Assembly: GCA_009760855.2 (NCBI GenBank)
Contig: WPIO01000001.1
Location: 7,063,001 to 7,127,000, forward strand
Source: Cristatella mucedo
Taxonomy: Eukaryota > Bryozoa > Phylactolaemata > Cristatellidae
DNA length: 64,000 nucleotides
Reading direction: 5' to 3'
Positions within the stretch are counted from its first letter, which is position 1. Each line of letters starts with the position of its first letter. The notes under the pieces were generated by a model. That model had not been told where the DNA came from, did no database searches, and was given only the letters and a program-made list of their open reading frames with translations. The position numbers were made by a program, and so were the translations under genes. This document shows, in pieces, positions 24,101-31,818 of this stretch.

Positions 24101-27100
24101 AACAGCAGATATAGTTAACTTTGTCTTCTGATGGCAAGCAGGCTCCGGGCTGACTTCAGTGGTGATAGCATCCACTTCAGACCAATGTACTGCATAGTCT
24201 AACATGTAAAACGCCTAGAAAGAGATTGAGTTCTCTGAGGGCGCTCTATCAAGTGTATTGTAATTATTATTGTATCTGCATCAGTGGCTTTATATATGAT
24301 GTTACAGGGACATTGGTGCCAAGTCGGAGCGTGATGCTTTCGACACATTATTTGATCATGCCCCCGACAAGCTGAGCGTTGTAAAGAAGGTATGATCCGG
24401 GCATCGCGTTGTACTCTTTGTTGTCTAATGATTGAAACAGAACTTGTTTTGATTGTAAATTATAGTTATCTTTATCACGGCCATGTAGCACTACATATGT
24501 AGCTCTTGCCAATAGCACACCGTGTGAAGGCTGTAGCCTTTTTTCGTAATGGTTTGTTAGCATTGCCTTGGTTACAGTGAGAACAGAACCCAGTTATTGC
24601 AAATTATAGCCCTGTGATTGTATATGACGTGGCTAAGCAAGACCACCGGATATTTTTGCATAAATTAATCGTGTGCCAATCTTGCTAGCTGTGTGGCAGA
24701 TGCTGCCGACGGTGATAAATCTCTGCACGCCGCTCCTCTTACAACAATTGCTGTATATCTTTTGCAGTCTCTGGTTTCCTTTGTGAACAAGCATCTTAAT
24801 AAGGTTAATTTTGATGTAACAGACTTGGACCGGCAGGTTGGTAATCGGGCTGCTTCTGATCGTGTATATACTCTCTATAGCCTGGTGCTGTTTTGCATGG
24901 GCTGTTTCAAATTTTTGCTTTTTTTCAAATGACATGCAGTTTCAAGATGGTGTGTACATGTGTATGCTGATGGGACTACTTGAGTCGTACTTTGTGCCCC
25001 TACATTGCTACTACACTACGCCTGCAACGTTTGAGCAGAAGGTGAGCGGCTGGCAGTGCCTCCATCAGACTCCTCAGCTGCCGCTGTCTGGTTTTTGCCT
25101 CTAACGTGAAACATTTGCCTCTAACGTGAAACATGCTGCTTTGCTTTCACCTAGGTGCACAACGTCAATGTCGCATTCTCATTGATGGATGATGCAGAAC
25201 TTCCGAAACCAAAAGCAAGACCTGAAGGTAAGGGCTGTCTCGTGAAAGAATCGGCTGTTTGTGTGCAGCTAGTTAATGGTGAACCTACGGTTGGCCTGGT
25301 GTCATTAAATAGCCTGGCTTACAATTGTGTTGGTGTTACGCCTCCAGAATTAAACCTTAGGCAAGACGGCTTGGCTACAGGCAGTTGAGCACTTGGCATC
25401 TTATTTAAGAAAAATAACTGTTTTAAAATTCAAAATTCTAAGAGATTTTTAAGTCCCACGTACAGTATACAGCCTTACGATTGCTTGGGAGCAGGATGCT
25501 TAAATCAAGGAACACGTGGTACCCTGGTCTGGTGGGTGGGCAGTAAAAGATCACTGCCACCATTGGCAACTTGTTGTTGGGGAACTAAAAACAAGTCTTC
25601 TCCGAGGGAACTGCAAACGGTATGAAATTGAGGGAGGACCGAGCAAGCGAAAAATTGCTACTCCCTCCCCCAGTTTTGATCGTTCTCGTGAATGAAAGAA
25701 AGGAAAGCCTGAAGGGGCAGCATCGGTTATTGTTGGGCAGACAATCGATTTCAGCCAGGTCTCTGTCAAAGCAAACAGGTCTAGAGCGTTGTCAATAATC
25801 GTGTTTATTATTTATTATTGTTTATTATCGTGTATTATTAAAGAGTAATGTGCGCATATTCCACAGCCACTCGTCACGAGTGGCAGACGGCATTATAGAA
25901 TGCCTGATGACCTAAGTTATACGGATTCACAACAGTGCTTGATGGAGAGCGTGTGGGAAGGCTGGAGACAATGCTGCAAATCTCGGACATTGGGCTGTAT
26001 TCTGCTCTTTTCACGACTATCCATGCATGATCTACCGAATAGTAGGGTCACTTCAACCTCTGGTGCCTGCCACGAAATTTGCGATTGTGACAGAAGCCCA
26101 AAGAGAATGTGTGAGATCACTCTAAGAAATTTGCGATTGTGACAGAAGCCCAAAGAGAATGTGTGAGATCACTCTAGGATGTCTGAACTACTGTTCCGAT
26201 GTTCCCGACGTGTACTCGTCAAATTTTTGTTGCATACCGGCCTCTTAATTCTGCTTTGTTATTTCCGTGGCTTAGCCTTTCTTTGTTTGTCTCGTCATAG
26301 CATTCGGAACAGCTTCAAATGCTTGCTTCGCATCATAGCGTCAATGTGCCGCACGCCGCTATTGGGGTCCACCTGCTTACCGCCTGACCTGGTCACTTTC
26401 AGAAGCTTCTGTTACACATGCACTGCCCTGGCTTGGCAAAGGATAATGTGCTTGCTTTTAACGACCAAGGTCGTAAGTTCGAACCCTGTGGCATATATAA
26501 AGCACCTAAACAGAGACCCAGCTCTCCTATTTATTATACTAATGAAGCATTTTTGATGTGCTTTGTCCAGTCAATGTTGGATCAGCTGCTGATGAGCTGC
26601 AGTTGCCCTCTGTCCTCTTGTGGCTCGCAGCCGAGCTAACACCCGTTTTTATCCCCACAGCATTGAAATCAGTAGCCACTTTTTCGTGGCACTTTCTCCG
26701 TGAGACCTGCTGTCCCACCTATTTGCTGACTGCATTAGTTCCAAAAAGAGCCATTCGGTTGGTAGGAGCCAAATAAATGATGTGCATTTAAAGTGGCCTA
26801 GCATGATTTTGCAAGCCCACAGTTTCCATTAACAAATTGCATGCCCTCAGTCTGGCCGCCTGCTGTCGTCTCCTCTTGCCACCACTTTTCTGCTTATGAT
26901 GGGCTTTCTGCTCAGGATGTGCGTGTGCACCCTGAGTGCTCTGATTTGTTGTTATACATGGGTATCCTGTTGTTTTTATCTCAACAGCATGAGCTGACTC
27001 ACCTTCAGTATAGAGCTTTTGCTTCTGCACGAAGTTCACTATCCACTTCCTTGTCTGTACGTCCTGGAATTTCTTTTCAGATATCGTTAACGGTGATCTG

Positions 27101-27158
27101 AAGTCGACGCTAAGAGTGCTGTATAACTTGTTCACGCGATACAAGAATGTGCCGTGAT
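1..27158 (+). CDS. PARV: Parvin, two-CH-domain focal adhesion adaptor (11 exons, 5' end cut)
   Basis: Joined exons: 1-115, 1766-1929, 7554-7656, 9120-9266, 10854-10969, 17658-17716, 24308-24389, 24768-24836, 24940-25041, 25155-25227, 27082-27158. All junctions keep frame and all introns are GT-AG. The joined 1107 nt give 368 residues, against 372 in human alpha-parvin, so only a short N-terminus is missing to the left. A basic/serine-rich N-terminus with a KKDDSSFL motif precedes CH1 (about residues 94-200, ILLDWINDEL, EEDLYDGQVLQKL), a linker, and CH2 (about 258-366, FVNKHLNK, LMGLLESYFVPL, ending RYKNVP). From family knowledge, parvin forms the ILK-PINCH-parvin complex; CH2 binds the ILK pseudokinase and paxillin LD motifs and links integrins to actin. 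It is most similar to the alpha/beta-parvin type and appears intact. Confidence 0.96.
116..1765 (+). other. Parvin intron 1
   Basis: 1650-bp intron. Short open frames here have no family resemblance. No repeat was recognised by eye. Confidence 0.85.
1766..1929 (+). CDS. PARV: Parvin exon 2
   Basis: Acceptor TGTTGCAG, donor GTACAG. Phase 1 in, phase 0 out. It encodes QDLQEEGMKAI followed by LEENEKRSMVDPSSRIDPKL, the conserved parvin segment just before CH1 (human EENEVRTMVDPNSRSDPKL). Confidence 0.95.
3014..3174 (+). repeat. tRNA-derived SINE, family A
   Basis: The family A layout starts near CTTAGCCC, has an internal box-B-like GTGGGTTTGAGTCC, then the TTTATTGCCCACTGCAAGC block, and ends near TTGAGTCAGCTGAT. 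At least ten copies in this window share this order of blocks. This copy is full length, about 160 bp. Confidence 0.8.
3270..3400 (+). repeat. Degenerate L2-type LINE 3' tail
   Basis: The block TGATACCTTGC to CAGTGAGCTGTAAAG, then CAGAGATTT-like and CTCTTAAGGCGATATG, aligns by eye with the tail at 61.9-62.07 kb. It is a fragment with no coding part. Confidence 0.6.
4687..5266 (+). mobile_element. CR1/L2-type non-LTR retrotransposon, 5'-truncated 3' end
   Basis: From about 4695 to the TAG at 5013-5015 an open frame encodes the C-terminal end of a CR1/L2-clade reverse transcriptase protein: LADLHWLPVKQRIDFKVL, then SLAPAYLSDLL and SSYAPKAWNFLP, ending early at LKTPI. The copy at 42.2 kb reads KTHLFRTALSESL here. 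A 3' UTR follows, with TGTAAAGCGCC, TTGAGTTCTCTGAGGG and a terminal ATT-triplet run. 5' truncation and a microsatellite tail are usual for this clade. It lies inside parvin intron 2. Confidence 0.88.
5800..6067 (-). mobile_element. L2-type LINE 3' UTR fragment, inverted
   Basis: On the - strand it reads from CTATTTAGGACAGCATTTAG through AAAGCGCC to an AAT/ATT-rich tail. It closely follows the 3' UTR of the copy at 5.0-5.27 kb but lies in the opposite orientation. It carries only the 3' UTR. Confidence 0.88.
7037..7327 (+). repeat. SINE family A copy interrupted by an L2 tail
   Basis: The tRNA-like head (TCGTGGGTTCGAATCC) and body run to 7182. The last block of the SINE (AAATCAGCT) reappears at 7320-7327. 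Between them lies a 3' LINE fragment. Confidence 0.85.
7183..7316 (+). mobile_element. L2-type LINE 3' end nested in the SINE
   Basis: It reads TTTTCAAGCACGATTTTAC, then AATGTAAAGCGCCTAGAG, then GAGGGTGCTTTATCATG and ATT repeats. It is flanked by TTAAAT at 7177-7182 and again at 7317-7322, the expected target-site duplication of a new insertion. Confidence 0.85.
7554..7656 (+). CDS. PARV: Parvin exon 3 (start of CH1)
   Basis: Acceptor ATTGTTGCAG, donor GTATGA. Phase 0 in, phase 1 out. It encodes ILLDWINDELADYRIIVKDI and EEDLYDGQVLQKLV, the first helices of CH1 (human VLIDWINDVL, AEDLYDGQVLQKL). Confidence 0.97.
7973..8130 (-). repeat. SINE family A, inverted
   Basis: On the - strand the order is tRNA-like head with box-B-like GTGGGTTCGAATCC, the CACTGCAAGC-like block and the GCTGTTAAATCAGCT end. 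Full length. Confidence 0.85.
8975..9028. repeat. Perfect 18-bp inverted repeat (hairpin)
   Basis: The arms at 8975-8992 and 9011-9028 are exact reverse complements (GTCGCAACAGGTCGACAC in the left arm), with an 18-nt spacer. It lies just upstream of parvin exon 4. No open frame explains it. It could be a small MITE remnant or a structured intronic RNA. Confidence 0.9.
9120..9266 (+). CDS. PARV: Parvin exon 4 (CH1)
   Basis: Acceptor ATCTTTGTAG, donor GTGATT. Phase 1 in and out. It encodes EKLTGTKMEVPEVTQSEIVQ, then LKKLRITLDVIARELR, the CH1 segment matching human EVTQSEIAQKQKLQTVLEKI. Confidence 0.96.
9267..10853 (+). other. Parvin intron 4
   Basis: 1.59-kb AT-rich intron. Nothing recognisable was seen apart from a weak tRNA-like stretch near 9530-9590 that was not scored. 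Confidence 0.8.
10854..10969 (+). CDS. PARV: Parvin exon 5 (end of CH1)
   Basis: Acceptor ATTTCAG, donor GTAAGC. Phase 1 in, phase 0 out. It encodes AIHAKGLVAILHLLVALARH, then YRAPIRLPDNVTVTVIVVQ, matching human LVAILHLLVALSQYFRAPIR. Confidence 0.97.
14440..14560 (+). repeat. Dispersed repeat D, 3' fragment
   Basis: It shares CTGCAGACTGCCTCCAG and ATATTTTGAAATAATTG with the ends of the repeat D copies at 15.2 and 19.9 kb on the same strand. Confidence 0.6.
14585..14825 (-). repeat. Repeat R with (ATTAC)n tail, inverted
   Basis: On the - strand it begins ATCCTTTCCAGC and ends in a tail with repeated ATTAC (seen on + as TAATG units at 14585-14601). It is clearly the same sequence as 35371-35600 (+) and 55183-55410 (-). 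A microsatellite-like 3' tail suggests a SINE or the 3' end of a LINE, but the family was not recognised. Confidence 0.85.
14974..15216 (+). repeat. Dispersed repeat D (tRNA-like) with a SINE A fragment inside
   Basis: It matches 19705-19918: ATTGAGCATGTAAGTGGCGAT, a tRNA-like core (GCTTAATCGGTTG, CCGGACCGGTAACCCAG) and TATTTTGAAATAATTGGG. Unlike the other copy, it is interrupted at about 15069-15125 by a SINE family A end (GTCTGTTAAATCAGCTATCC). Confidence 0.7.
15620..15759 (+). repeat. Degenerate 20-bp tandem repeat, 7 copies
   Basis: Seven consecutive 20-bp units start at 15620, 15640, 15660, 15680, 15700, 15720 and 15740. Most begin GTCAGC or a close variant (GCCAGC, GTTAGC, GTCAAC, ATCAGC). 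The units have diverged, so this is an old array. Confidence 0.85.
16155..16225 (-). repeat. SINE family A fragment, inverted
   Basis: On the - strand only the 3' half is present: CCCACTGCAAG-like block, AGGCTTTTCTGC, and the TGAATCAGCTAAAC end. The tRNA-like head is missing. Confidence 0.7.
17658..17716 (+). CDS. PARV: Parvin exon 6 (CH1-CH2 linker, 59 nt)
   Basis: Acceptor TTGTTTCAG, donor GTAAGC. Phase 0 in, phase 2 out. It encodes KQNGQLSFAKTTEEITNIN and two bases of the next codon. It was found because exons 5 and 7 cannot join in frame without it; the peptide matches the human KREGILQSRQIQEEITG linker in length and in the EEIT motif. Confidence 0.93.
18310..18540 (-). pseudogene. Tc1-type transposase C-terminal fragment
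   Basis: Read on the - strand, 18487-18525 encodes SLDLNPSKNLWDALERSVNR, matching the SPDLNPIENLWDALERRV signature around the last catalytic residue of Tc1 transposases. Further downstream MASMPAQ corresponds to the DSMPRR region. Stops interrupt the frame, no 5' part was found, and it is a dead fragment in a parvin intron. Confidence 0.85.
19705..19960 (+). repeat. Dispersed repeat D, tRNA-like
   Basis: It contains a tRNA-like core: TAGCTCAATCGG (box-A-like) and AGAGGTTGTGAGATCG (box-B-like). It is followed by CTGCAGACGGCCTCTGG and TATTAGGAAATAACTGG, shared with 14.47 and 15.2 kb. It is probably a third tRNA-derived SINE family. Confidence 0.7.
20260..20314. repeat. 16-bp perfect inverted repeat
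   Basis: The arms at 20260-20275 (GTCTTGACTTCAGTGA) and 20299-20314 are exact reverse complements with a 23-nt spacer. It lies in parvin intron 6. Confidence 0.85.
22384..22496 (-). repeat. tRNA-derived SINE family B, inverted
   Basis: On the - strand a tRNA-like head (ATCGTGGGTTCGAGCC) is followed directly by an L2-like tail (CAAAGCGCATG, GATTAAGTTCTCTTAGGGTG). This arrangement differs from family A, which ends in TTAAATCAGCT. Confidence 0.8.
22688..22838 (+). repeat. SINE family A
   Basis: Full-length copy: CTTAGCCCAGG start, CCAGGTCGTGGGTTTGAG, GTGGGCGATTCTTTATCGCC, CTCTTCTGCCACTATG, and GCTGTTAAATCAGCT end. Confidence 0.87.
24202..24273 (+). repeat. L2-type LINE 3' tail
   Basis: Tail only: TGTAAAACGCCTAGAAAGAG, TTGAGTTCTCTGAGGGCGC, then ATT-rich end. 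It lies 35 bp before parvin exon 7. Confidence 0.82.
24308..24389 (+). CDS. PARV: Parvin exon 7
   Basis: Acceptor GTTACAG, donor GTATGA. Phase 2 in, phase 0 out. It encodes DIGAKSERDAFDTLFDHAPD and KLSVVKK, matching human RDAFDTLFDHAPDKLNVVKK just before CH2. Confidence 0.97.
24390..24767 (+). other. Parvin intron 7
   Basis: 378-bp intron with no recognisable element. It ends in TATCTTTTGCAG. Confidence 0.85.
24768..24836 (+). CDS. PARV: Parvin exon 8 (start of CH2)
   Basis: Acceptor CTTTTGCAG, donor GTTGGT. Phase 0 in and out. It encodes SLVSFVNKHLNKVNFDVTDL plus DRQ, the first CH2 helix (human TLITFVNKHLNKLNLEVTEL). Confidence 0.96.
24940..25041 (+). CDS. PARV: Parvin exon 9 (CH2)
   Basis: Acceptor GACATGCAG, donor GTGAGC. 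Phase 0 in and out. It encodes FQDGVYMCMLMGLLESYFVP, then LHCYYTTPATFEQK, the CH2 core that contributes to ILK and paxillin binding in vertebrate parvins. Confidence 0.97.
25094..25133 (+). repeat. 20-bp tandem duplication in parvin intron 9
   Basis: TTTGCCTCTAACGTGAAACA occurs twice in tandem within the 113-bp intron between exons 9 and 10. Confidence 0.9.
25155..25227 (+). CDS. PARV: Parvin exon 10 (CH2)
   Basis: Acceptor TTTCACCTAG, donor GTAAGG. Phase 0 in, phase 1 out. It encodes VHNVNVAFSLMDDAELPKPK and ARPE, matching human VLNVSFAFELMQDGGLEKPK. Confidence 0.97.
26074..26177 (+). repeat. 52-bp tandem duplication
   Basis: The segment starting GAAATTTGCGATTGTGACAG at 26074-26125 is repeated at 26126-26177. 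The two units differ only at the last base by eye, so the duplication is recent or is an assembly artefact. Confidence 0.9.
26430..26540 (+). repeat. SINE family B
   Basis: tRNA-like head (GACCAAGGTCGTAAGTTCGA) followed by CATATATAAAGCACCTAAAC and CCAGCTCTCCTATTTATTA. This is the same head-plus-tail arrangement as at 46.1 kb. Confidence 0.75.
27082..27158 (+). CDS. PARV: Parvin exon 11 (C-terminus and stop)
   Basis: Acceptor TTTCTTTTCAG. Phase 1 in. It encodes DIVNGDLKSTLRVLYNLFTR and YKNVP, then TGA, matching the human end DLKSTLRVLYNLFTKYRNVE. Confidence 0.97.
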
Positions 27159-27936
27159 ACCGACAGCTAGCAGGTGCTTGCACAAGCCGATTGCCGGTAG
27201 CATCGATGACCTGCGTTTTTGCCAGCTACCTTAATGAGTAGCTCTGCTGAGCTCTATCTCCATACACCCACTGCATGCTGAACACAGTACAGGGCAGTTG
27301 GTTACTGGTGTCTCAGATGTTTTGTGTTACAGTTTTTAACAGGTAGTTTTGCAGCTGTAATGCCTATAGTACTAGGTTACACTGCAGTGTCAGCAGAAAT
27401 CTCGGTGTCATTGGCAGCCCGGTCCGTGATGTTGCTGCCGTGTAGCACATCACACTCAGCTACCCTTGTTAAGTGCTGTCACGTGCCGGATGCTTTCTTA
27501 CACGAGGTGCTTCTGTTTTAGCCCGGCGGCTGAGTAATTGAGTTTGCATTATGGTACACCACTTCAATGGTCTTGTGCTTGCCAGTATAAAGTAGGCCAG
27601 CATCGATAAGGCCTTTAGACACAATGATAGGCTGTAGCTGAAGCATTACAATTACCATCTTGTACCAATTGTGTTTCGATGGGTCGTTATCATTAAGTGT
27701 CAACGTTTGTGATGAGCCATGTTTTCTGTGATTTAAGTGTGCGTTAGGAAACGCTTAGATATACCTATGTGGCAATGACTTGCCTACTCCCTGCACGGGT
27801 TCTCTGTCTGTTTACAGTAAACGTTAGCTTTATACATTAAATTAAATTAGCCGCTGCATTGTCAGTCGTTTACGTGTGGCCTTGTGCACTTGCATTTTTG
27901 GCAAATGCTTCTGCATGCTGCGCAGAAGGCATTATG

Positions 27937-27938
<2 letters not shown>
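27159..27938 (+). other. Parvin 3' UTR region
   Basis: No coding sequence. The transcript end is not visible with certainty; the nearest usable poly(A) hexamer is ATTAAA at 27836-27841. AATAAA was not found between the stop and that point. Confidence 0.5.
27836..27841 (+). promoter_or_regulatory. Candidate poly(A) signal ATTAAA for parvin
   Basis: ATTAAA lies 678 bp after the stop codon. The hexamer is common in AT-rich sequence, so this is only a candidate. Confidence 0.3.

Positions 27939-28010
<72 letters not shown>
27939..28010 (+). repeat. (CT)n microsatellite, about 36 units
   Basis: 72 bp of uninterrupted TC/CT dinucleotides, 780 bp after the parvin stop. Confidence 0.97.
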
Positions 28011-28013
<3 letters not shown>

Positions 28014-28194
28014 TTAGTTTGTTGTCATGTGTATAGTGGCTGCTTCCCCCTTCTTAGCTGGTTTTTGCAATGTATTGTTAAAGGGACATCGAATAGACCT
28101 AATGAGAGACAGAGAGATAAGCCTTGCACGCGAGACGGTGAGTGGGTGGATGAATTGAACCTGCATTGCACCAAAAGGCTGCTAGGGGACTTAG

Positions 28195-28275
28195 TAATAA
28201 TAGTAATACACTTGATAAAGTTCCCTCGGAGAACTCAATCTTTTTCTAGGCACTTTACATTTGCTGCACAGGTCG
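28195..28275 (-). repeat. L2-type LINE 3' tail, inverted
   Basis: On the - strand: CAGCAAATGTAAAGTGCC, GATTGAGTTCTCCGAGGG and an ATT-rich tail. Confidence 0.82.
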
Positions 28276-31200
28276 AAGAGAAAGATGGATAGATTGGTCG
28301 GCTATGCCTGGGCATATTCATAACTGGGTCTCTTACAAAAGGAAATGGTTTAAACTGGGGACCAGCATGGCTTCACATGTTTGAAGGCTCACATTTGTGA
28401 TCGCTGGGTCTTCTAATGTGGTTTAAAGCATGTGTCTGTCTTTCCGCCAGGAAATCAGTATCAAGCAGACCTTCGGTTTTATATGTGTCTCAATTGTGAG
28501 ACGCTGGCAAAACAGCTTCTTTAAAATAATTATTTGTTTGCTTTTAAATGGCCACTGGCAGAGGTTGGCCTCTTATGGGATAACTCGGGTTATTATCTTG
28601 GCCAGGTACCACCATCCCATGTAACTAGTGCTGTTTGATATTATTTGTAGAAGGGCGTGATTTTCACACACCTTTATGTATACCGTGCCGTGGCTTCTTT
28701 GGTTTCTATTGACCTTCCTTGGATTCACTAAGCAGCAGTTGGGCTGAAGCTGTAAGCAACTGCCAAAAATGGCCAACAGCTTTATATGAGTATGAATTCG
28801 TACGCAAAATGCAGAGCACAAAATGCAGAGCCGCTCGTCCAGCAAACGCAGCTGACGAGCTGGTTGCTAGGCTAAATGCAGTAAGACCAGCAAGACTTTG
28901 CATGGTACATGCTGCCAAGAACTGTTGATGATGAGCACAGCATGCAGCTTCTTGTAAGCCGAGCACTTCATTACTAATGCCCGAGCTCTTTATTATTAAT
29001 GCCCGAGTTTAATCTAGTTAGCTTTCAGTGTGCTTCCCCTTTCTTTCTCGAGCACTGCTTAGTCTCGAGCACTAATAGCATGCAAGGGAACGATGTCCGG
29101 TTGATTGCAAGATTCGAACTGTGACTTGTGCACGAACGCCCTGCTCTGCAATCTGTCATTGACCAGACAGCCCTGCCAGCTATCAAATTGAACTGGCAAC
29201 CTAATACTAGCTGTCTGGCCCTTTGTCCTATACTGGCCACTCTAATGTGCCATTGACCCAGCTATCCCCAGATCGAAAGTGTCGTTTACTTTAGATACTA
29301 GGAGGCCTGCTTATGTTGCAGCTGGCAATAAAAAAAAATCATGGTAATAGGCCTTAAACAATGCGTCTGCTATGTGATAAGCAGGACCTAGCTCTAAGGC
29401 AGGCTCCGAGCCAACTCCAAGCCAGGTTCGGTACCCTAAGCACGAATACGATGTGAACGAAAAGGTATTGTGTGGAGAAGCATAGGCAGGACCATAGCTT
29501 ATCACTGCATGCTCCTTCAGATTTCGATGCTTCAAACGCAGCTACATGATTTCTGGCATTGCTTTATTATGAACTGCGTGACCGGAGCAGGACGACTGAA
29601 GCTTGCCCTGATCTGAAACTGGCTATCACTCACAGAAGCATGACATATCCCCATCTCAGCTGCATTAGGCAAGCAACCAGCCAAATGATTGGTCAGGTGT
29701 TACCTAGCTGCAACCCTCTCCACCTCTAAGCGGAATGATAGGCCTCCAGAAATAGCATAAATAGGCTTGATCTGCATTGGCAAGATGAAGGTTCATCCCC
29801 CTTTAAAAATTCTGGATATGTCTGTGCAGCCAGAAAGTGGCGGTTTTGGTAGTATTGGTACTGCAACACTATAAGGCTGCAATATTAACTTCTAAGTGAT
29901 TGCTAGTATGCACACAATTGAGCTGGCTATAGCCTTTGGGGTTTTTGCATGCCACCATAGAAGCTGATTGGAGTTAGACGCCCATACTAGCAGTTTGTTT
30001 GGACAGTAGGTATGCCTGTAAATAGTCCAATCAAGCAAGGCAACTACGAGGGATCCAAATGCCTTTTCGAGAGATGAAATTTGTGAGGAACCTTGGGGAA
30101 AAACCAGCATTTCATATGTATATCTTATATGTGTAGGTACAAGTGCTGGAACAAGCTCGTGGAATGAAATTGGGATTCTGAACATGCTTGATGTTATGAG
30201 AGCAGCGACTAAACTAATCACAGTTTCTGCGAAAGGTATAAGGTAGCACTGCTAGTTGAACACAAATCCCGCAACGGCTGCCTTCAGTTTCTCAAGGGAG
30301 CAGGACTTCAAATGACTAGAGGCAAGAAATTGCACAGTGGGGTAGTCCAAAATGCTAACGACCACTTAGTGATGGTTCGCATCGCTCTCCCTTTGAGACT
30401 GCCAATGGACGTGCGCTACAGGATGTCAGTTCTCAAAAAACACTGCCATCCCCTCCCCCTACCCGAACTAGCCAGCTGTGCAATGAAGAGCTGAAACCTA
30501 AAATGCAAGCAAAATTGCCTCTTCGAGTTTTCCATTTATCAATTAGCAGCCCCTAATGGATGCAATTCAATGGGTGCATAACTGTTCCACCAAGGAGTAA
30601 AAGAATGTACATAATCTGAAATGGTTCAAGAGTCTTGAGAAGCCCATTAAGATGGGAGCTGCGATTGTAGAATATAGAAGTCGGTAGCCAGGTGCAAGAT
30701 GGGGCTCAGGTCTGTGCAGTCTGCTGACACCGACGCTTGATGCAGTGCTCCAGGTTTACATGAAATGCTATCCATCCGATCCACCCTTGCAGCCCATTAA
30801 TGTTTAGCCAGGTGTTACAGCTGATTGTGCCTGATGGCAGCCTTCCGAGGGAGACCTGGCTGACCAGGCAAGAGGAGCTGAGGCACATGATTTCAAATAA
30901 GGCAAACAAGTATTATGTGCATTCCTAAAGAGGCCCATCATTGTTGGCTAGATCGGAGGAGATAGTTGGCACTGGTGCCATAATTGACGAATGTGTGCCT
31001 GAGCAGTAGTCATTCATCTGCGTTTGGGGCGGTATAATGATCAGCCCGTCGGCAGCTGCTGCTGCTTCTGTTGCTGCCATTGATGTGCCTGTTGTAATTT
31101 CAATCCTTGTCGAGCTCGACAAAGTTACGTATGCATTGTTTCAGCAAAAGTAGGCTAAAGTGATGGTGTGGTGAATAGAGGTGGTGGCCAATTTGCCGTC

Positions 31201-31671
31201 GGGCTTACTGCTGCATCACTCCCGGCATCCATAGCTAGTAAATCCTATCGTGCAGAGCACAACTGGTCGAGTGTGTGCGTTGATGGCTGATGAGTCCTTG
31301 GCAGATGCCAAGGTATAGTACCTACGGGCAATGCTCAGTAATCAACCGAGTATGTGGTAGCGAAAATGTGTACGGTTCAGTATCACTAGGAATAAATCAC
31401 TCGTTCAAGTATCGTCAGTCATGTTTAATAAACGTTGTGGGTATATGGTACTTGTGGTAGGTATGCCACCAACTGCCCGGATATTCTCAAGGAGACAAAC
31501 ATATTAATTTAATCATGGTTTAAAAATGTCCGACGGGTCGATGTTAAATTCGACATGTTCTTTGCAAGTGCTCCACTTAAGGCCATTCCCACTGGGAATT
31601 GCCTCACTCGATAGAGTTATGTAAAATAACATATCTATAGTATGTACCTGTACATGCTCGTGGTCCTAGGT
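28276..31671. other. Intergenic stretch, no gene recognised
   Basis: Low CpG and AT-rich. Open frames on both strands (for example 29892-30221 on -) have no recognisable motif. A GCAATAAAAAAAAATC stretch near 29326 is the first AATAAA downstream of parvin and could end a longer 3' UTR. Confidence 0.5.
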
Positions 31672-31818
31672 AGTAGCCTTTGACTAAAGTGCTCGCCCTT
31701 TACGACTTATTGATCCAGGCCGTTGTTACTACAGGCAAGCCTTTATTGCCCACTGCATTCGTGGCGATAACCGCTAAGGCTCTTCGGCCTCTTTAAAAAT
31801 AAGGCTAATGAATCAGTC
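31672..31818 (+). repeat. SINE family A, diverged
   Basis: GTGCTCGCCCTTTACGAC, CTTTATTGCCCACTGCA, GGTGATAACC-like and GGCTAATGAATCAGTC keep the family A order with many changes. Confidence 0.72.

Larger units (their letters stand above)
17717..24307 (+). other. Parvin intron 6
   Basis: 6.6-kb intron. It holds a Tc1 transposase fragment (18310-18540, -), repeat D (19705-19960), a 16-bp inverted repeat (20260-20314), a SINE B copy (22384-22496, -), a SINE A copy (22688-22838, +) and an L2 tail (24202-24273). The 20.4-22.3 and 22.9-24.2 kb stretches show nothing recognisable. Confidence 0.8.
25228..27081 (+). other. Parvin intron 10
   Basis: 1.85-kb intron. It holds a 52-bp tandem duplication at 26074-26177 and a SINE B copy at 26430-26540. 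Several open frames here have no family resemblance. Confidence 0.8.

Noticed and set aside
26280-26420. A - strand peptide (KLLKVTRSGGKQVDPNSG) that looks coding.
   Set aside because: No family recognised, stops follow, and no splice partner; too weak to call an exon.
28720-30500. Possible retroelement coding region on either strand.
   Set aside because: No reverse transcriptase, integrase or protease motif could be read in any frame.
31270-31320. CTGATGAGTCC followed by a short stem (CCTTGG/CCAAGG), like a hammerhead ribozyme core.
   Set aside because: The sequence after the stem is TATAGTACC and lacks the obligatory GAAA, so the catalytic core is incomplete.
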